Below the pieces are notes generated by a model. It had not been told where the DNA came from. It did not search any database and worked only from the letters and a program-made list of their open reading frames with translations. Source: Lepiota brunneoincarnata (lineage: Eukaryota; Basidiomycota; Agaricomycetes; Agaricales; Agaricaceae). From it: a stretch of 64,000 nucleotides of DNA. Shown here one piece after another: positions 1 to 12,015 of the stretch. Position numbers and translations under genes: made by a program. Each line of letters opens with the position of its first letter. Position 1 is the first letter of the stretch. The stretch is from the NCBI GenBank assembly GCA_023014365.1, contig JAEBUN010000002.1:3720001-3784000 (forward strand). The letters run 5' to 3'.

Positions 1-1870
1 TATCTTCTTTATCGATCTGCGAGATCTGTACAGCATTGATTGGAATTGTATCCATGAACCCACAGGAGACGAGTTCGTCATGAAGGGACTGTACACAAGT
101 TAGGAAAGTAAATCTATCAAGTAACTTGCTGAACGCACCATTTCAACCCTCACGCCGGTAAGGATAGAATTGATCAAATTGTCAGGATAGATGCCATAGC
201 AAGCTAGGTCACCGAAGTCCATGGCCATGTAAATTTCGATAATCTTGGGCAGGCACTCGCGCTTCACATCCTTAGGACGCATACTCAAAGTCCTCCGTAA
301 AATTGATCAGCCAGTAGAGCCGGGCCTGCCCGTCTTCGCCATGCCCCGTCGGCCAGCATAAAATGATGTTGGAACCCCGCAACTCTGGCGGATCTAGATA
401 AACATGGACAGGGATATGTATCAGCTCAAATGATAATTTTCTACATTGGAAGTCTCACCGCCCTTGGTTGCCTCTTGCAGGACCCGCAGACTGCACCGGA
501 GCAAACTGTTGTCTCTTTCCTGCGCTGATATCGAGAATGTACCTGATCTCTCTCGGTCGTATAGATATTCCTGAAACGAAGCATGAAAGAACGCCACCCT
601 ATCGAAAACAGCAGCTTGGGGTGGTGGAATGTAAAGAACTGAATGGAGTTTCTGAAGGGCACCATACACGATGTGCTGTTTCAATCCTAAGAGTTTGGAG
701 ATGAATGGAAGGCTTCTGTAACGGTAAAAGTGGCCTAATAAGCGCAGGGTTGTGGGAAGTGTGTCACCCGGAATCGCAGAGAGTATCCGTGTGTATAATG
801 CGTCCAGAGCAGCCAACGGGTGCACCGACTTCCCACTCAATTTTGCAGACTTCTTTGTTTTGTCGATAACATCGAGAACTTGCTCCAGCTGAGATACAGG
901 ATCGCCTCGTTCAGGATCATCGATGAACCTGATTACAGTTGCAGCGAAAGCGAAAAGACCCGATGCTGTCGTTGCCAATTTCAAGAACTGGCTTTCCATC
1001 GGCCATTGACTCATGAGAGGAAATGACGACGGATAGTTGTCTTTGATTTCTTCAAGTTTGTCCCGCAAGTAGCGCTCAACGTCCTCGCATGCCTGATTGG
1101 TGTCTATAGGGATTTCTTCCTTCAAACAGCATTCCTCAACAGTCGTGCGTGAGAACGCGGCTTGCAGGTGGGGCTCTGGGCGACTCGCGATGACCCAGAG
1201 AAGAGGGAGAGTGGGATGTTGGGTAACGAGTCGGAGAATTAACATGATTATTTCGGTTTGCTCCCGCTCACCGCTACATTCATCGAGGCCGTCGATCAGA
1301 ATAGACAGAGGCTCAGGTCCCTTGTATATCTTCAACTGGACGAAGGGTTTGATGATCAATCGCTTGAATTGTTCCCCCATTGACTTCTCCATTAGTTTAG
1401 GATCCCTTGCAAGCTCCCTGGCGATGAAGTCGCGGTAAACAGCATGCCCAATGGCTAATTGGTAAGCGATAGTGTTGAAGACGAGCTTTGGATTGTCACG
1501 ACGATTTGGTTTGGAAAAGAATAGCGTAGCACCAAGAGTGGTCCTGGAAGTGGACTCGGACTCAGATTCCGCAAGTGTCTGGACAATTGCTGATTTCCCG
1601 ACGCCGGCCGGTCCATACAGCCACAAGACCTTCTTTGGTGGCACTATGCTATGAAACCAACTCTGAACCCTCTGTAGGATGTCCAACCGTGTGTTGGGAT
1701 GACACTGGGGAGGGGGGTCGCGGGCTGAAGAATCAAACTCCGCGCCAGGGATCGTATGGGCGGCTAGCTTTTCCAATGCTGTGATCATTTCTCATTCAGC
1801 CATTGGAATCATGGCGCATACGGTACTCACAGTCATCATTCCCATAGTGATTACAGACATTCTCCACCAT
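1..1870 (-). pseudogene. NACHT NTPase (NLR-like), copy 1, frameshifted and running off the window
   Basis: STAND-type P-loop NTPase with NACHT domain, the fungal NLR-like class; such proteins are thought to act in non-self recognition or signalling, but the role here is unknown. Exons read on the minus strand: 1870-1831 (starts MVENVCNHYG), 1778-459, 393-139, then an exon from about 101 that leaves the window. Walker A GPAGVGKSA and Walker B LSILIDGLDEC are both present in exon 2, and the IASRPEPHL segment follows. Against the intact copies (2781-4995 and 25089-27312) exon 3 has one extra base near 274, giving an in-frame TAA at 272-274. The protein would end soon after the NACHT region, at roughly 500 residues. 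The distal exon still reads well in the correct frame, so the lesion is recent or a sequencing error. No WD40, ankyrin or TPR repeats are visible. Confidence 0.8.
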
Positions 1871-1974
1871 TGTTGGGTTATGAACAACAAAGTGGTGGGC
1901 CCTATAAAACGATCCATGCGTGGTTTCTCTTCCTAGATAGTCTTAGGTCAGAAAACTTTGAAGAACATCAACTG

Positions 1975-2245
1975 AGAGCTCAACTTTGAATAGAGCGTCC
2001 TGCTCTTCGTTGTACTGACATTCCAGGGAGCATGTGGTCACTGGTCGTGCCTTCTTCTGGTGACCTTGCTGAGGAAAGTGAACGAGTTATAAGCGTTGAA
2101 GGGCTGTGCTGTTATGAAGTTGGTTCTCACGCTGAACACATCGGAGAGCACAGCACATTTCAATGGCCCGCCCCTACCATGATGTCCGCCCGGTATGCCC
2201 AAAGGCATTGCCCTCTTCCCCCTGTCTCCAGAATAAATGTCAGGA
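1975..2245 (+). repeat. Promoter-proximal repeat unit, first of two upstream of NACHT copy 1
   Basis: About 260 bp beginning TGAGAGCTCAAC and containing GACCTTGCTGAGGAAAGTGAAC and a GATGTCC...GCCCAAAGGCATTGCCCTC end. Similar units lie at 2255-2520, 5088-5345 and, inverted, 24735-24990 and 24530-24712. All lie just upstream of the three long NACHT genes and read away from them. They are noncoding as far as I can see. Confidence 0.7.
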
Positions 2246-2254
2246 TGCTTCGAA

Positions 2255-2520
2255 TGAGAGCTCAACATTCAATCAACCTTGAACAGAGTACCTTGCTCTT
2301 TGTTGTGCTACCATTTGAGGAACCATGTGGTTGCTGTTCATACCTTCGTTGAGAAGTGTGAACAGGTTTCAAACATTAAAGCTCGAAGGGCAGTGCTGCT
2401 GCGATTCTCAGCGATTTCTCACGTCGACCACGTTAGGCTTGTGCTTTAGCCTTCGGATGTCCATGCCTGATACGCCCGAAGGCATCCCTCTGCCCCCACC
2501 CACCCTTTTTATTGCAAATT
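2255..2520 (+). repeat. Promoter-proximal repeat unit, second tandem copy
   Basis: Begins ATGAGAGCTCAACATTCAATC and ends with the same GATGTCC...GCCCGAAGGCATCCCTCTG block as its neighbour. Together with the unit at 1975-2245 it forms a degenerate tandem pair. The rest of 2521-2780 shows no gene. Confidence 0.7.
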
Positions 2521-2780
2521 ATACTCGTGCAAACTGAATCTCATTTCATTTTTGGAAGATGTGCGAAAGAGTGGAAACTCCCGCATTCTCCACAACATCA
2601 CGGTTACTCAAGCAAGTAAAATGCATGTGTTTGCATGCACCTTGCCTCACTCAGCACCTAAGTATTGAATGTTTGTTGTTTGGTGACTGCAGGACATTTT
2701 ACTTCTACAAGAAGAAAATGTGAGATCATGGAAAGGCCGCAGTACATAAATCTAATACGACAGCAGCGCCAGACCAATGG

Positions 2781-4995
2781 TCACGATTCAGGGTAAGGTA
2801 CTAGATAACAATAAGTCCAAGTCTCGTCTAGCTTTCGCTTGAAATAAACAACGCGCTTCAAACCGGTCCGGAAAACTGTAGCAGTGGCGGAGGGCGAATG
2901 ATTTTGCAGGAACTCCAAGTCGAGCAGCACCTGAGCCATCGACTCGGAGCACAACGGGCCCGCAGCGAAATATGTTTCTAGGCTTGTCTAAGGGTTGGAC
3001 AGTCGGCAATCGGCAGAAGCGCTTAGGGCTCTGATCAATGGACTCACATCGTGAATAATGAAATCAAAACCCCTGTGATCTATCAGTGGCTCGTCCTGAT
3101 AGTAGACGCAGCAAATATAAGCAGTATCTTCCTTGGCTATCTGCGAAACCTGTATAGTGTTGATTGGAATCGTATCCATGAACCCACAAGAGACAAGTTC
3201 GTCATGAAGGGACTGTACCGAAGTTAGAAGTGAGGGTTCACTAGGCACACTGCGGAACACACCTTTCTACTATAAAACTCTCGAAGGATACCACTGATAA
3301 TATTTTCCGGATAGCAGCCATAGGAAGCTAGATTGCCGAAGTCTAGGTTCGTGTAAATTTCCATGATCTCGGGCAGGCACTCGCGTTTCACGTCTTCGGA
3401 TGCAAGGTCAAATCCCTCGCCAAAATCATGGATCAGCCAATAGAGCTGAGCCCGTATGTCCTCAGCATCCTCACTAGGCCAGGATAAAACGATGTTGGAG
3501 CCCCGCAGCTCCGGTGGATCTTTAAAATATACGCGGAGATACTGTCAATATACATAGTAGTTCACACATTGGAATGCTCACCGCCCCTGATTGCTCCCCG
3601 TACGATCCGCACACTGCACCGGAAGAGGTCGTTGTCTCTATCTTGCACTGAGATCGAAAATGTACCTGATCGCTCTCGGTCGTATAGATATTCTTCAAAC
3701 GAAGCATGAAAGAATGCCACCATGTCGGAAATAGCAGCTTGGGGTGGTGGAATGTAAAGCACTGAATGGAGCTTTTGGAGGGCGCTATATACGACGTGCT
3801 GCTTCAATCCTAAGAGGTTGGAGAGGAACGGGAGCTTGCGGTATTGGTGAAATTGACCTAATAAACGCATGGTTATGGGAAGCACGTCGCCCGGAATCAT
3901 AGAGAGTATGCGTGCATATAATGCATCCAGAGCAGCCAAAGGGTGCACCGACTTCCCATTCAACCTTGCAGACTCCCCCGCCTGGTCGATAACATCGAGA
4001 ACTTGCTCCAGCTGTGATACAGGATCGCCCCGCTCAGGATCACTTATGAACCTGATTACAGTTGTGGCAAAAGAAAAAAGACCCGACGCTGCCGTCGCCA
4101 ATTTCAAGAACTGGCTTTCCATCGGCCATTGACTCATCGCAGGAAATGAAGACGGATAGTTGTCTTTGACTTCTTCAAGCTTGTCACGCATGTAACGCTC
4201 GACGTCCTCGCATGCCTGGATAGAGTTAATAGGCACCTCTTCCTTCAAACAGCATCCTTCAACGGTCGTGCGTGAGAATACAGTTTGCAAGTGAGCCTCT
4301 GGGCGGCTCGCGATGATCCAGAGGAGGGGGACGGTGGGATGTTGAGTAACGAGTCGGACAACTAACAGGACTATTTCAGTTTGCTCCCGCTCACCGCTGC
4401 ATTCATCGAGGCCGTCTATCAGAATAGACAGAGGTTCAGGTCCCCGATATATCTTCAGCTGGACGAAGGGTTTGATGATCAATCGCTTGAATTGCTCCGC
4501 CATGGACTTTTCCACTAGTTTAGGATCCCTCGCAAGCTCCCTGGCGATGAAGTCGCGATAAACAGCATGCCCGATGGCCAACTGATAAGCGATTGTGTTG
4601 AAGACGAGCTTTGGATTGTCACGACGATTGAGTTTGGAAAAGAATAGCGTAGCACCAAGAGTGGCCGTGGAAGTGGACTCGGACTCGGACTCTGCAATTG
4701 TCTGGATGATTGCTGATTTCCCGACACCAGCTGGTCCATACAGCCACAGGACCTTCTTCTGTGGCTCTGTGCTATGAAGCCAACTCTGAACCCTCTGTAG
4801 GATGTCCAACCGTGTGTTCGGGTGACACTGGGGAGGGGGGTCGCGGCCCGACGAATCAAATTCTGCACCAGGGATCGTGTGTGCGGCTAGCTTCTCCAAT
4901 GCTATCAAACGATTCTCGCTCAGATGTCAGGATTCATGATGTGCGCGGTACCCACAGTTGTCGTGTCCATAGTGCTTATTAATAGTTTCTGCCAT
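2781..4995 (-). CDS. NACHT NTPase (NLR-like), copy 2, intact
   Basis: Predicted 662-residue STAND NTPase. Five exons on the minus strand: 4995-4956, 4901-3582, 3519-3263, 3212-3048 and 2987-2781. All junctions are in phase with GT-AG ends (total 1989 nt). The N-terminal exon encodes only MAETINKHYGHDN, then SLEKLAAHTIPGAEFDSS leads into the nucleotide-binding domain with Walker A GPAGVGKSA near residue 68 and Walker B LSILIDGLDEC near 175. The C-terminal third (exons 3-5, starting DPPELRG) has no recognised repeat domain. Copy 1 lies in tandem about 0.9 kb downstream, and copy 3 (25089-27312) is on the other strand. Amino-acid identity between copies looks high, indicating recent duplication. 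NACHT proteins bind and hydrolyse ATP or GTP to switch oligomeric state; ligand and output are not inferable here. Confidence 0.85.
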
Positions 4996-5087
4996 CGTTG
5001 GTTTATGAATGACAAAGTTATGGGCCCTATAAAACGGTCCCGGCGCAGCCTCTCCTAGATGATGCCGGGTCAGAATAGTTTAAAATC

Positions 5088-5345
5088 AGTTGAGAGCTCA
5101 ACATTCAACCTTGAATGGAGTGTTCTGCTATTTCTTGTGCCAACATCCCAGGGAATATGTGGTCACTGTCCATGACCTTCGTCGTCTGGTGACCTTGGGT
5201 GAGGAAAGTGAACAAGTTTCAAACTTTGAAGGGCTGTGCTGCTGCGACTCTCGGTAATTTGTTCTCACGTTGGTCCAGTACATGTGAACCAACCATTCGG
5301 ATGTCCATGCCTAGTATGGCATATGCCAAAAGGCGTTCCCCTTTC
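5088..5345 (+). repeat. Promoter-proximal repeat unit upstream of NACHT copy 2
   Basis: A single unit of the same ~260-bp family as 1975-2245 (starts TGAGAGCTCAACATTCAACC, ends near GCCAAAAGGCGTTCCCC). It lies about 90 bp upstream of the copy 2 start codon. The remaining sequence 5346-5666, up to the ENGase start, shows nothing else. Confidence 0.7.
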
Positions 5346-5666
5346 CTTCTTTCTAAAGGATTATAGAGGATTGCATCGCGTGCAAGGTGAGTCTCGTTTC
5401 CTTTTGGGAGACGTGCGAAAGAGTGGAAACCTCCCGCAAGCTCCCGGCGTCGCGGTTATTTTTTTATTAACAAATGCATCACTAGCAAATATATCACTTG
5501 GATATGCCCAAGTCGAGATACAATATCCGTCGCTCCAAAGCCTTTCTAAGATCCTTCTCTGCCTTCAAGCAACGGGCCGTATCTCCGGCCTCTGTGTCGC
5601 GGGAAGCCCGGCCCGGTCCCGACAACGGCCCACAACAATAATCTCCAGGGCTTCAGAGAACATCCA

Positions 5667-8302
5667 ATGCCCTCAATCCAATCTCTCCCAACCCGGGATC
5701 TATACTTCAAGTCTTTGGAAGAATTGGACATATACCGTACCAAGAAGCTATCAGAGCGTCCTAAAATCGACCAAACCATCGGATGGATTCCACGCAGAAC
5801 ACTTACTCAAGAACCGCAAGGGCGTCTCTTGGTTGGATCTATATTATCACTACCGTGCTATGACTACAGGCTGATATGTTATCAAGGTTTGCCACGACTA
5901 CAAGGTAGGCTTTTCATAATCGTATATGTCCCTCGCATTTATTTCAGCTTTCAGGGAGGGTACACGGAGAACCCTCTGTCTCTATCCTTACACATTCAAC
6001 TATTGGTCGCTATGTGATACCTTCATCTAGTGGGTCATAAGGCCATCCGACCTTGCAAATCGCTTATTCCACAGCTTCTCGCACCATCGCGTCACTATAC
6101 CTCCGCCAGGATGGGTCAATGCCGCTCATCGACAAGGGGTGAAAATGCTTGGTACTCTGTAAGTCCCCTCGAAACCTCAGCGAAAACATTCCACTCACTG
6201 CTCTGGATCAGAATATTTGAAGGCGGTGCAGAACCCGATTGCCTCCGCTTGCTGGTTGGAAAGCTCCCTTCGTCAACGACTGGCCCAGCATTCAAGGCCC
6301 AGCGCTCAGGCACTCTACCCGTCTCCCCTCATTATGCCATCGTTCTCGCGGAACTCGCTCAGGAACGCGGATTTGACGGATATCTCCTCAATTTCGAATG
6401 CCCCCTTCAAGGTGGTCTCGAGCAAACACGAAGTCTCGCCGCCTGGATCTCTTTACTTCAATCCGAGCTTACCAGGCGTGTCGGGCTACATGCCAAAACT
6501 ATCTGGTATGATAGTGTCATATTTACAGGGCAATTGGCATGGCAGGACCGCCTCAACAGCTTCAACCTCCCTTCTTCATCCCTTCGACCGACTTCTTCTC
6601 CAATTATACGGTTCGTGCCATTTCCTCCAGCTTCGTAAGCCGAGTTTTGACTGTTGGTCAGTGGGCTCGCGACTCTCCAAACAACACCGCCCAGTACTTT
6701 TTGAACCTCGACCCCAATCTAGTCGGCGATGCTTCCGATTTCAAGTCCAAAACCCTTCAAGACGTCTATATGGGTGTTGACGTCTGGGGTCGGGGTTCTC
6801 ATGGCGGTGGGGGATTTGGCTGCTACAAAGCCATCGAACACATCTCTCCAGACTCACTTGGTCTCAGCGTGGCTTTGTTCGGTCAAGCTTGGACATGGGA
6901 AACCGAGGAAGGCAAACCAGAGTGGACGTGGGATCAGTGGTGGCAATACGAACGCGATCTGTGGGTTGGGTCTCCCGATGCCAGTGCTGTCATGTCTGTA
7001 CCCAAAGATGCTAAGGATCCACATTGTCCGCACGGGCCTTTTAGACCCTTGAGTTCATTTTTCGCTCGCCTACCCCCTCCTGATCCCATTAATTACCCAT
7101 TCCACACCACTTTCTGTCCTGGTGTTGGGTATTCTTGGTTCATCGCTGGAACGAGGGTATTCCAGAACCCTCAAGGTTGGACCGACGTTGATAAACAGAC
7201 AGCTATGGGAAATCTCCTATGGCCACGCCCAGAGTTGAAATGGGAAACAGATAGTGGAGGGACACTCCCCCTCGTTTCACCTTCAGTACATATGGGCGAT
7301 GGGTGGAATGGTGGCAGTTCCATCAAGCTTGATTTTGTGGACCAAAAGCAAGACGAGGAACTGGCGTATCGGTCTTTCTGGCTCCCAATCCAAACCCTAT
7401 CTCTCACAACACAAAAACAATACACTGCCACTTTGGTATACAAGATCCTCAAGGGCCATGACGACTTTGATCTCGACTTCGTCCTTTCCGTCCGACCCCT
7501 CCGCGGTATTACCGCACCGCCCGACGATGTCGACGGTGGTCAGTCCAGAACTGGGCCCGAAGTCGAAATCGTACTAGACTCGGCAACCAGCATCGACGTT
7601 TCCAAAGGATGGAGCAAGGTTTCGCTCCAATTCACCATGCGCGACACTCCTCCTTCCACAGTCTCAATCGAGAGTGCAATTGGTCTGGTGATCACCACCG
7701 TCGCATCAGAGGACCCATCTCTCCCCCTCAATCTCTCCCTCATCCTTGGACAAATCAACGTCTACCCAACACCACCTCCCGCTACCGAGCCCAACACACC
7801 GCATATCCTCTGGGTCGACTACACCACCACCACAGCCATTCCTAAACGATCAAAAGATACCACCAAAGCCCCCACAAATCCAACAGAACAAATAACACAC
7901 ATAACATGGCAACCCGCAACGTCCCTCCAACGCGTAGACCACATCTCCATCACCTCACCCGACGATCCTCGTTGCGTTTGGACACCACAACCCTCCCTCA
8001 CCGACCAGCTGTGGTTCCCTCGCTTCCTGTACTTCAACATCTACATTGCGCCGCAGGACGGTGCTGTCCATTGGCACGTACATCAACAAGGTTCCGGGGT
8101 AGGATACGCAGGTGCGACGTGGATCGGGACGTCGGGTGCCGATGGCTCGGTTGGGCGGGGCAAGTTTGAGTTTGCGTTTGACAGGAAAAAGTTGCCTGAT
8201 AGTATCAAGGGCTTATCGAGGATCAGGGTCTTCGTACAGGGTGTGCTCGATACAGGAGAGATTTTGGAGTGGGGAAAGTGTGCTTATGTAGATATTTCCT
8301 GA
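5667..8302 (+). CDS. ENGASE: Cytosolic endo-beta-N-acetylglucosaminidase (GH85), with two single-base frame breaks
   Basis: ENGase cleaves the chitobiose core of N-glycans, releasing free oligosaccharides in the cytosol. No signal peptide is seen. Exons: 5667-5831, 5887-5904 (18-nt micro-exon, VCHDYK), 5955-6029, 6075-6158, 6212-6610 and 6662-8302. Family motifs appear in order: GGYTENPLSLS, YTFNYWSLCDTF, FSHHRVTIPPPGW, LGTLIFEGGAEPD, GFDGYLLNFE, TIWYDSVIFTG, DVYMGVDVWGRG and GLSVALFGQAWTWE. The catalytic Asn/Glu pair of GH85 (NxE) is Asn about 174 (6390-6392) and Glu about 176 (6396-6398). Two breaks stop a clean translation: one extra base at about 5988 (between NPLSLS and YTFNYW), and one missing base at about 6569-6573 (between NSFNLP and FFIPSTDFF). 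No GT-AG intron can absorb either. They may be assembly indels or early pseudogenisation. Stop codon 8300-8302. Confidence 0.85.
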
Positions 8303-8711
8303 GGCGACCTTGCACTGGTAGTTTATTTATCATTAACCAGGTCATTTTGTACTACAACAGCGAAATATCTCAAAATCTCGTTATGAACTGACTGCAACTG
8401 CTAAGGGTGTAGTCAACGCTATTTAAAAAAGTATTTTACAACGAGTACTAAAATGAGAACACGATCAAGCAAGGTAACGTAGAAGTAAAGTCATCGCTTG
8501 GGATAAGCATACATACCACCTGAATACGAACTCCCATCGCAATTTAGTCGTCTGACTCAAACAACAAACACAACCCCTGCAAGTGAAAAAACGGTGGTAC
8601 CCAAACGTACCACCCATACAACAAAAAATTTATCTCCGGCTTTTGAGAATTCACGAGGCGCGCGCACACATTCCCCGATTACCTGCCACGAGCGCATGGC
8701 GGATAGGCATT
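8303..8711. other. Convergent intergenic region
   Basis: The 3' flanks of the ENGase gene (plus) and the Hrp1-like gene (minus). No ORF, repeat or RNA gene was recognised. Confidence 0.5.
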
Positions 8712-10736
8712 TCACCGAGCATAGGGGTGGAAATTGTGCTGGCCCCTCTGACCTGTCCTCTGCGGACCAACACTTGCATTGGTGGCCATATTCCCAGCAG
8801 GCCCGCTAGGTGCACCGCGGGGTCCTCTCGGGATGTTACCACCCATTCCACCCTGCATCATCCCAGGTGATCCTCGTCCCATACCACCCATTCCAGGCGC
8901 ACCCATGCCAGCACCCATACCACCTCCCATCCCGCCTCCCATGCCCATGCCCATACCCATACCCATCCCTGGACGCATCGCGTTATTGAACCCGGGCGCA
9001 CCACCCATGCCAGCCATCATGGGGTTCATCCCCATCCCGCCGCCCATCATCGCATTCATATTGCCACCAGCCATCTGGAACATGCGCGTGTACAGTGCTG
9101 CAAGCGCCTGTGGGTCGAACGGTGCCTGAGCGCCAGCAGCACCCGCAGCATTAGCGCTGACTCCACCGGCGTTAAAGTTGCCTTGCTGGTTGGCGAAGCG
9201 GTTATTCCCACCAGCCTGAAAGTTGTCCTGGGCATCTTCGCTGAACTGGGTGTCACGTTGATAGCGGGGTTGAGCAAGTTTTACATCAATCTGGAATGTA
9301 TGAATGTTATGAACAAAGGCTTGACGAGTTCAACAACACAGCGTACCAGTTTTCCATCAATTTCCAAGTTACCAAAACCGAGGAAAGGCGTAACATCAGT
9401 ATTTTCAAATGAGACGAACCCGAAACCCTTGCTCCGCCCAGTCTCGCGGTCCAACATGACCGTCGAATCAATGACCTTGCCATACTGGGAGAAGAACTCG
9501 CGCATAGACTCTGACGTGACACTGCCAGGCAAGCCACCGATGAAAAGTTTAGTTGCACGCTGGTGTTCTTGTCGAGGGATAGCGCGTTTTGGATCAATCT
9601 GAAGAGCGGATTGAGTGCCTTGAGCACCCAACAATATTCACAATACTCACGATCTTGCCATCGAGGACGTGTTCTCGCACCATAACGGCGTTCACACTCG
9701 CCGGGTCATCAAAAGTCAAAAACGCAAAGCATCGTGAACGACCAGCGGCATCTCTCATGATTGTGCATGCATCGACCTTGCCAAATTGCGAGAAATAATC
9801 TCTAAGAGTTTCTAAGAGAGAGTGTGTGATTAAGTTGTTGACGCAACCATAGATTAATGTATGTACCGTCCGTTGTATCCCAGTTAAGACCTCCAATAAA
9901 CATTTTTCTGCGAACACCGAGAGCACCGAGGAATGGAGAGAGGTCGTTGAGGAGGATGTGGAGGACATGGGGAAAGAGCAAAATTGCTATTAGTACGGGT
10001 AGGCTAAAACAGGCCGGTTATGACAAGGAGAGAGGAAGTGAAAGACTCTACTGTGGTTCTTGTGGATTAGCCTAGCTTATCGGTATCGGATGAATAGCCT
10101 AGCCTAGCCTCGACGTAAAATGGGCAGCAGATATGCTAGAGCTAGCTTAGACGACGATGCGACCGACTACACGAGTCATCTACCGACGCGAGTCATGGTT
10201 GACCAAGCCAGAGGAGTGTTGAATGCCCAGCAGTAGATATCCTTGCAATGGGTGTACGCCCAAGGCGAAACCCTTATTCAGCCGTGGGAAGGAAATATGA
10301 CTCTTACCCTTCGTCCTTCATTTCCGAAGGCCGCACCGAACGCTCGGGAACAGGGATATTCTGGTTAAGCGAGAGCTGCGTTTCCCTGTAGTCTTGAGGC
10401 TGTGGTTGTTCATAAGTGGGAATCTGCTGTGGAGCCGACATTGTCGCGGGTGTTGGCCTGGTGGGGGTGGGGGTTGTATACGTAGGGATCTGGGATTTAG
10501 CTTGAAGCTCCTGGGGTGCTGTCTTCTGCGGTGGCGATGATGGTGGCCTTTCCATGGGTTTGGGGGCGGGTTTCGTTTCTATTGGAGCGGGCTCTGGTGC
10601 CACGGGGGCTTCTTCCTGGAAATCCTCAGTCAGCTCGACCTCGTCGTTGCCATAGAGGTCTGTGGGCTAGTTAGGACGAATTCGGGCGCATACACCGGTA
10701 CCTACCTCCGTATAGATCAGCATCGAGGTCGGACAT
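8712..10736 (-). CDS. HRP1: Hrp1-like nuclear RNA-binding protein, two RRMs and Met/Gly-rich tail
   Basis: Predicted 471-residue protein in six in-phase exons on the minus strand: 10736-10706, 10659-10308, 9907-9867, 9811-9651, 9598-9347 and 9290-8712. The N-terminus (MSDLDADLYGDLYGND) is followed by a Pro-rich region to about residue 127. RRM1 (about 130-200) has RNP2 MFIGGLNWDTT and a divergent RNP1 RCFAFLTF. RRM2 (about 212-285) has RNP2 KLFIGGL and RNP1 KGFGFVSF. The linker DPKRAIPRQEHQRATKLFIG closely resembles that of yeast Hrp1/Nab4, the CF IB polyadenylation factor, hence the name; DAZAP1/Musashi-type hnRNPs are the alternative. The tail is Gln/Asn-rich, then a Met/Gly repeat region (plus-strand 8800-9060), likely disordered. 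Intron 2 (9908-10307, 400 bp) is far longer than the other introns. Confidence 0.85.
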
Positions 10737-11091
10737 GGTCGTGGTCAAAGCAAGAAAAGTTTGAGCAAAGCCAGCGTGACACAGGCTGTGTAATATCACG
10801 CGCAGTCACATGTCACATGAACATCACGAGGTCGAAGCGTATCCCGCCGATTCCGGGGAGCCCGAGCTTGGGGCTCAACACGGTTCCACCTCACATACGG
10901 GGGCAGCCAATTGGCCATTGCTGGCATAATTCATACAGTGGTGCAAGACACATCGATGGAGAAGATGGAGCCAAACGGCACCGAGTCAGGGAAAACATAG
11001 GGAAGTATCCTCAAAAGGCTGACTCGGAACATGAAATTTGCTCCGCCCGAGCGGGTAGATCGCTCTGCTACCTCTCCTCAACGTCCACAAG
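10737..11091. promoter_or_regulatory. Divergent promoter region shared by the Hrp1-like and PdxT genes
   Basis: 355 bp separates the two start codons, which point away from each other, so both promoters must lie here or overlap it. No TATA box or defined operator could be assigned with confidence. Confidence 0.5.
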
Positions 11092-12015
11092 ATGGCCCAT
11101 CCCTACGTCAAGCCAAGCCTCGTCATTGGTATTCTCGGTCGGCTCCTTTCGCTTTCCGCGTCACGTTGGTAATTTATCAAGTAAAATAGCTCTACAGGGA
11201 GCCTTTATCGAGCACCAGAGTGCACTAGAACACATTCATCTACAAGTGAAGATAGACGTCGTACTTGTACGGACTCCTGAAGATCTCGCAAAATGCAGAG
11301 CACTCATTATACCCGGTGGAGGTACACATTGAATCCCTCGGGTCATTTTGACAGAAGGAGTGACCAATCTGCATAGAATCGACGACTATTGCCCTGCTCG
11401 CCCGATTGTCGGGGCTTTTGGAGCCCCTGCGCGACTTCGTCAAGCATAAGCCTGTGTGGGGTACGTGCGCTGGAGCTATCCTTCTCGCCAAAGGTGTACA
11501 AGGCGCAAAAAAGGGCGGGCAGGAACTCTTGGGCGGAATGTCTATCACAATTGCCCGGAATGGCTGGGGGTCCCAGGTATTTGACATCTGTCCCTCATCT
11601 CTGATAATGATACTCATCTTATGTTACCCACAGGTCGAGTCATTTGAAGCTGACCTCGAAGTCATGGGCCTGAGGGACGCCCACCGTCCATTCACTGGTA
11701 TATTCATACGCGCACCGGTTCGTTCTTCTCACCCGATCCACCAGTCTATCATCCCAACTTACTGATCTATAGGTCATACTCACACTCGAACCAACACCCG
11801 CCGATCCCCCGATTCATGTCATCTCCCGGATCTCCCCCGCCTTTCTCCCCGAATCCCTCACCTCATCAAACTCGACAAACGAACCGAAGACTCTCGTCGC
11901 TCTCCGCCAGGGTCTCCATTTCCTCACGACGTTCCACCCCGAACTGACACAAGACAGCCGCTTCCACGAGTACTTCATCAAAGAATGCGTCCTTCCCTCG
12001 CTGTCCAAACAGTGA
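11092..12015 (+). CDS. SNO1: Pyridoxal 5'-phosphate synthase glutaminase subunit (PdxT/Sno family)
   Basis: Class-I glutamine amidotransferase that hydrolyses glutamine and channels ammonia to the PdxS/Snz synthase in cytosolic vitamin B6 synthesis. Predicted 234 residues in five exons: 11092-11137, 11190-11321, 11377-11576, 11634-11717 and 11773-12015, all in phase (705 nt). Visible motifs: [14 protein letters not shown] at the N-terminus, IIPGGEST, the nucleophile elbow [10 protein letters not shown] with catalytic Cys about 90, and TTFHPE with His about 209 and Glu about 211. All three triad residues are present. Length is slightly above the bacterial norm of about 190-200, with small loop insertions ([10 protein letters not shown] and the EPTPADPP region). 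The partner Snz/PdxS gene is not in this window. Confidence 0.93.

Noticed and set aside
5236..5874. 212-codon plus-strand ORF overlapping the ENGase start
   Set aside because: Different frame from the GH85 motifs, covers a repeat unit and the first exon; a shadow ORF.
8779..9129. Pro/Ile-rich plus-strand ORF
   Set aside because: Antisense of the Met/Gly-rich tail of the Hrp1-like protein; low-complexity artefact.
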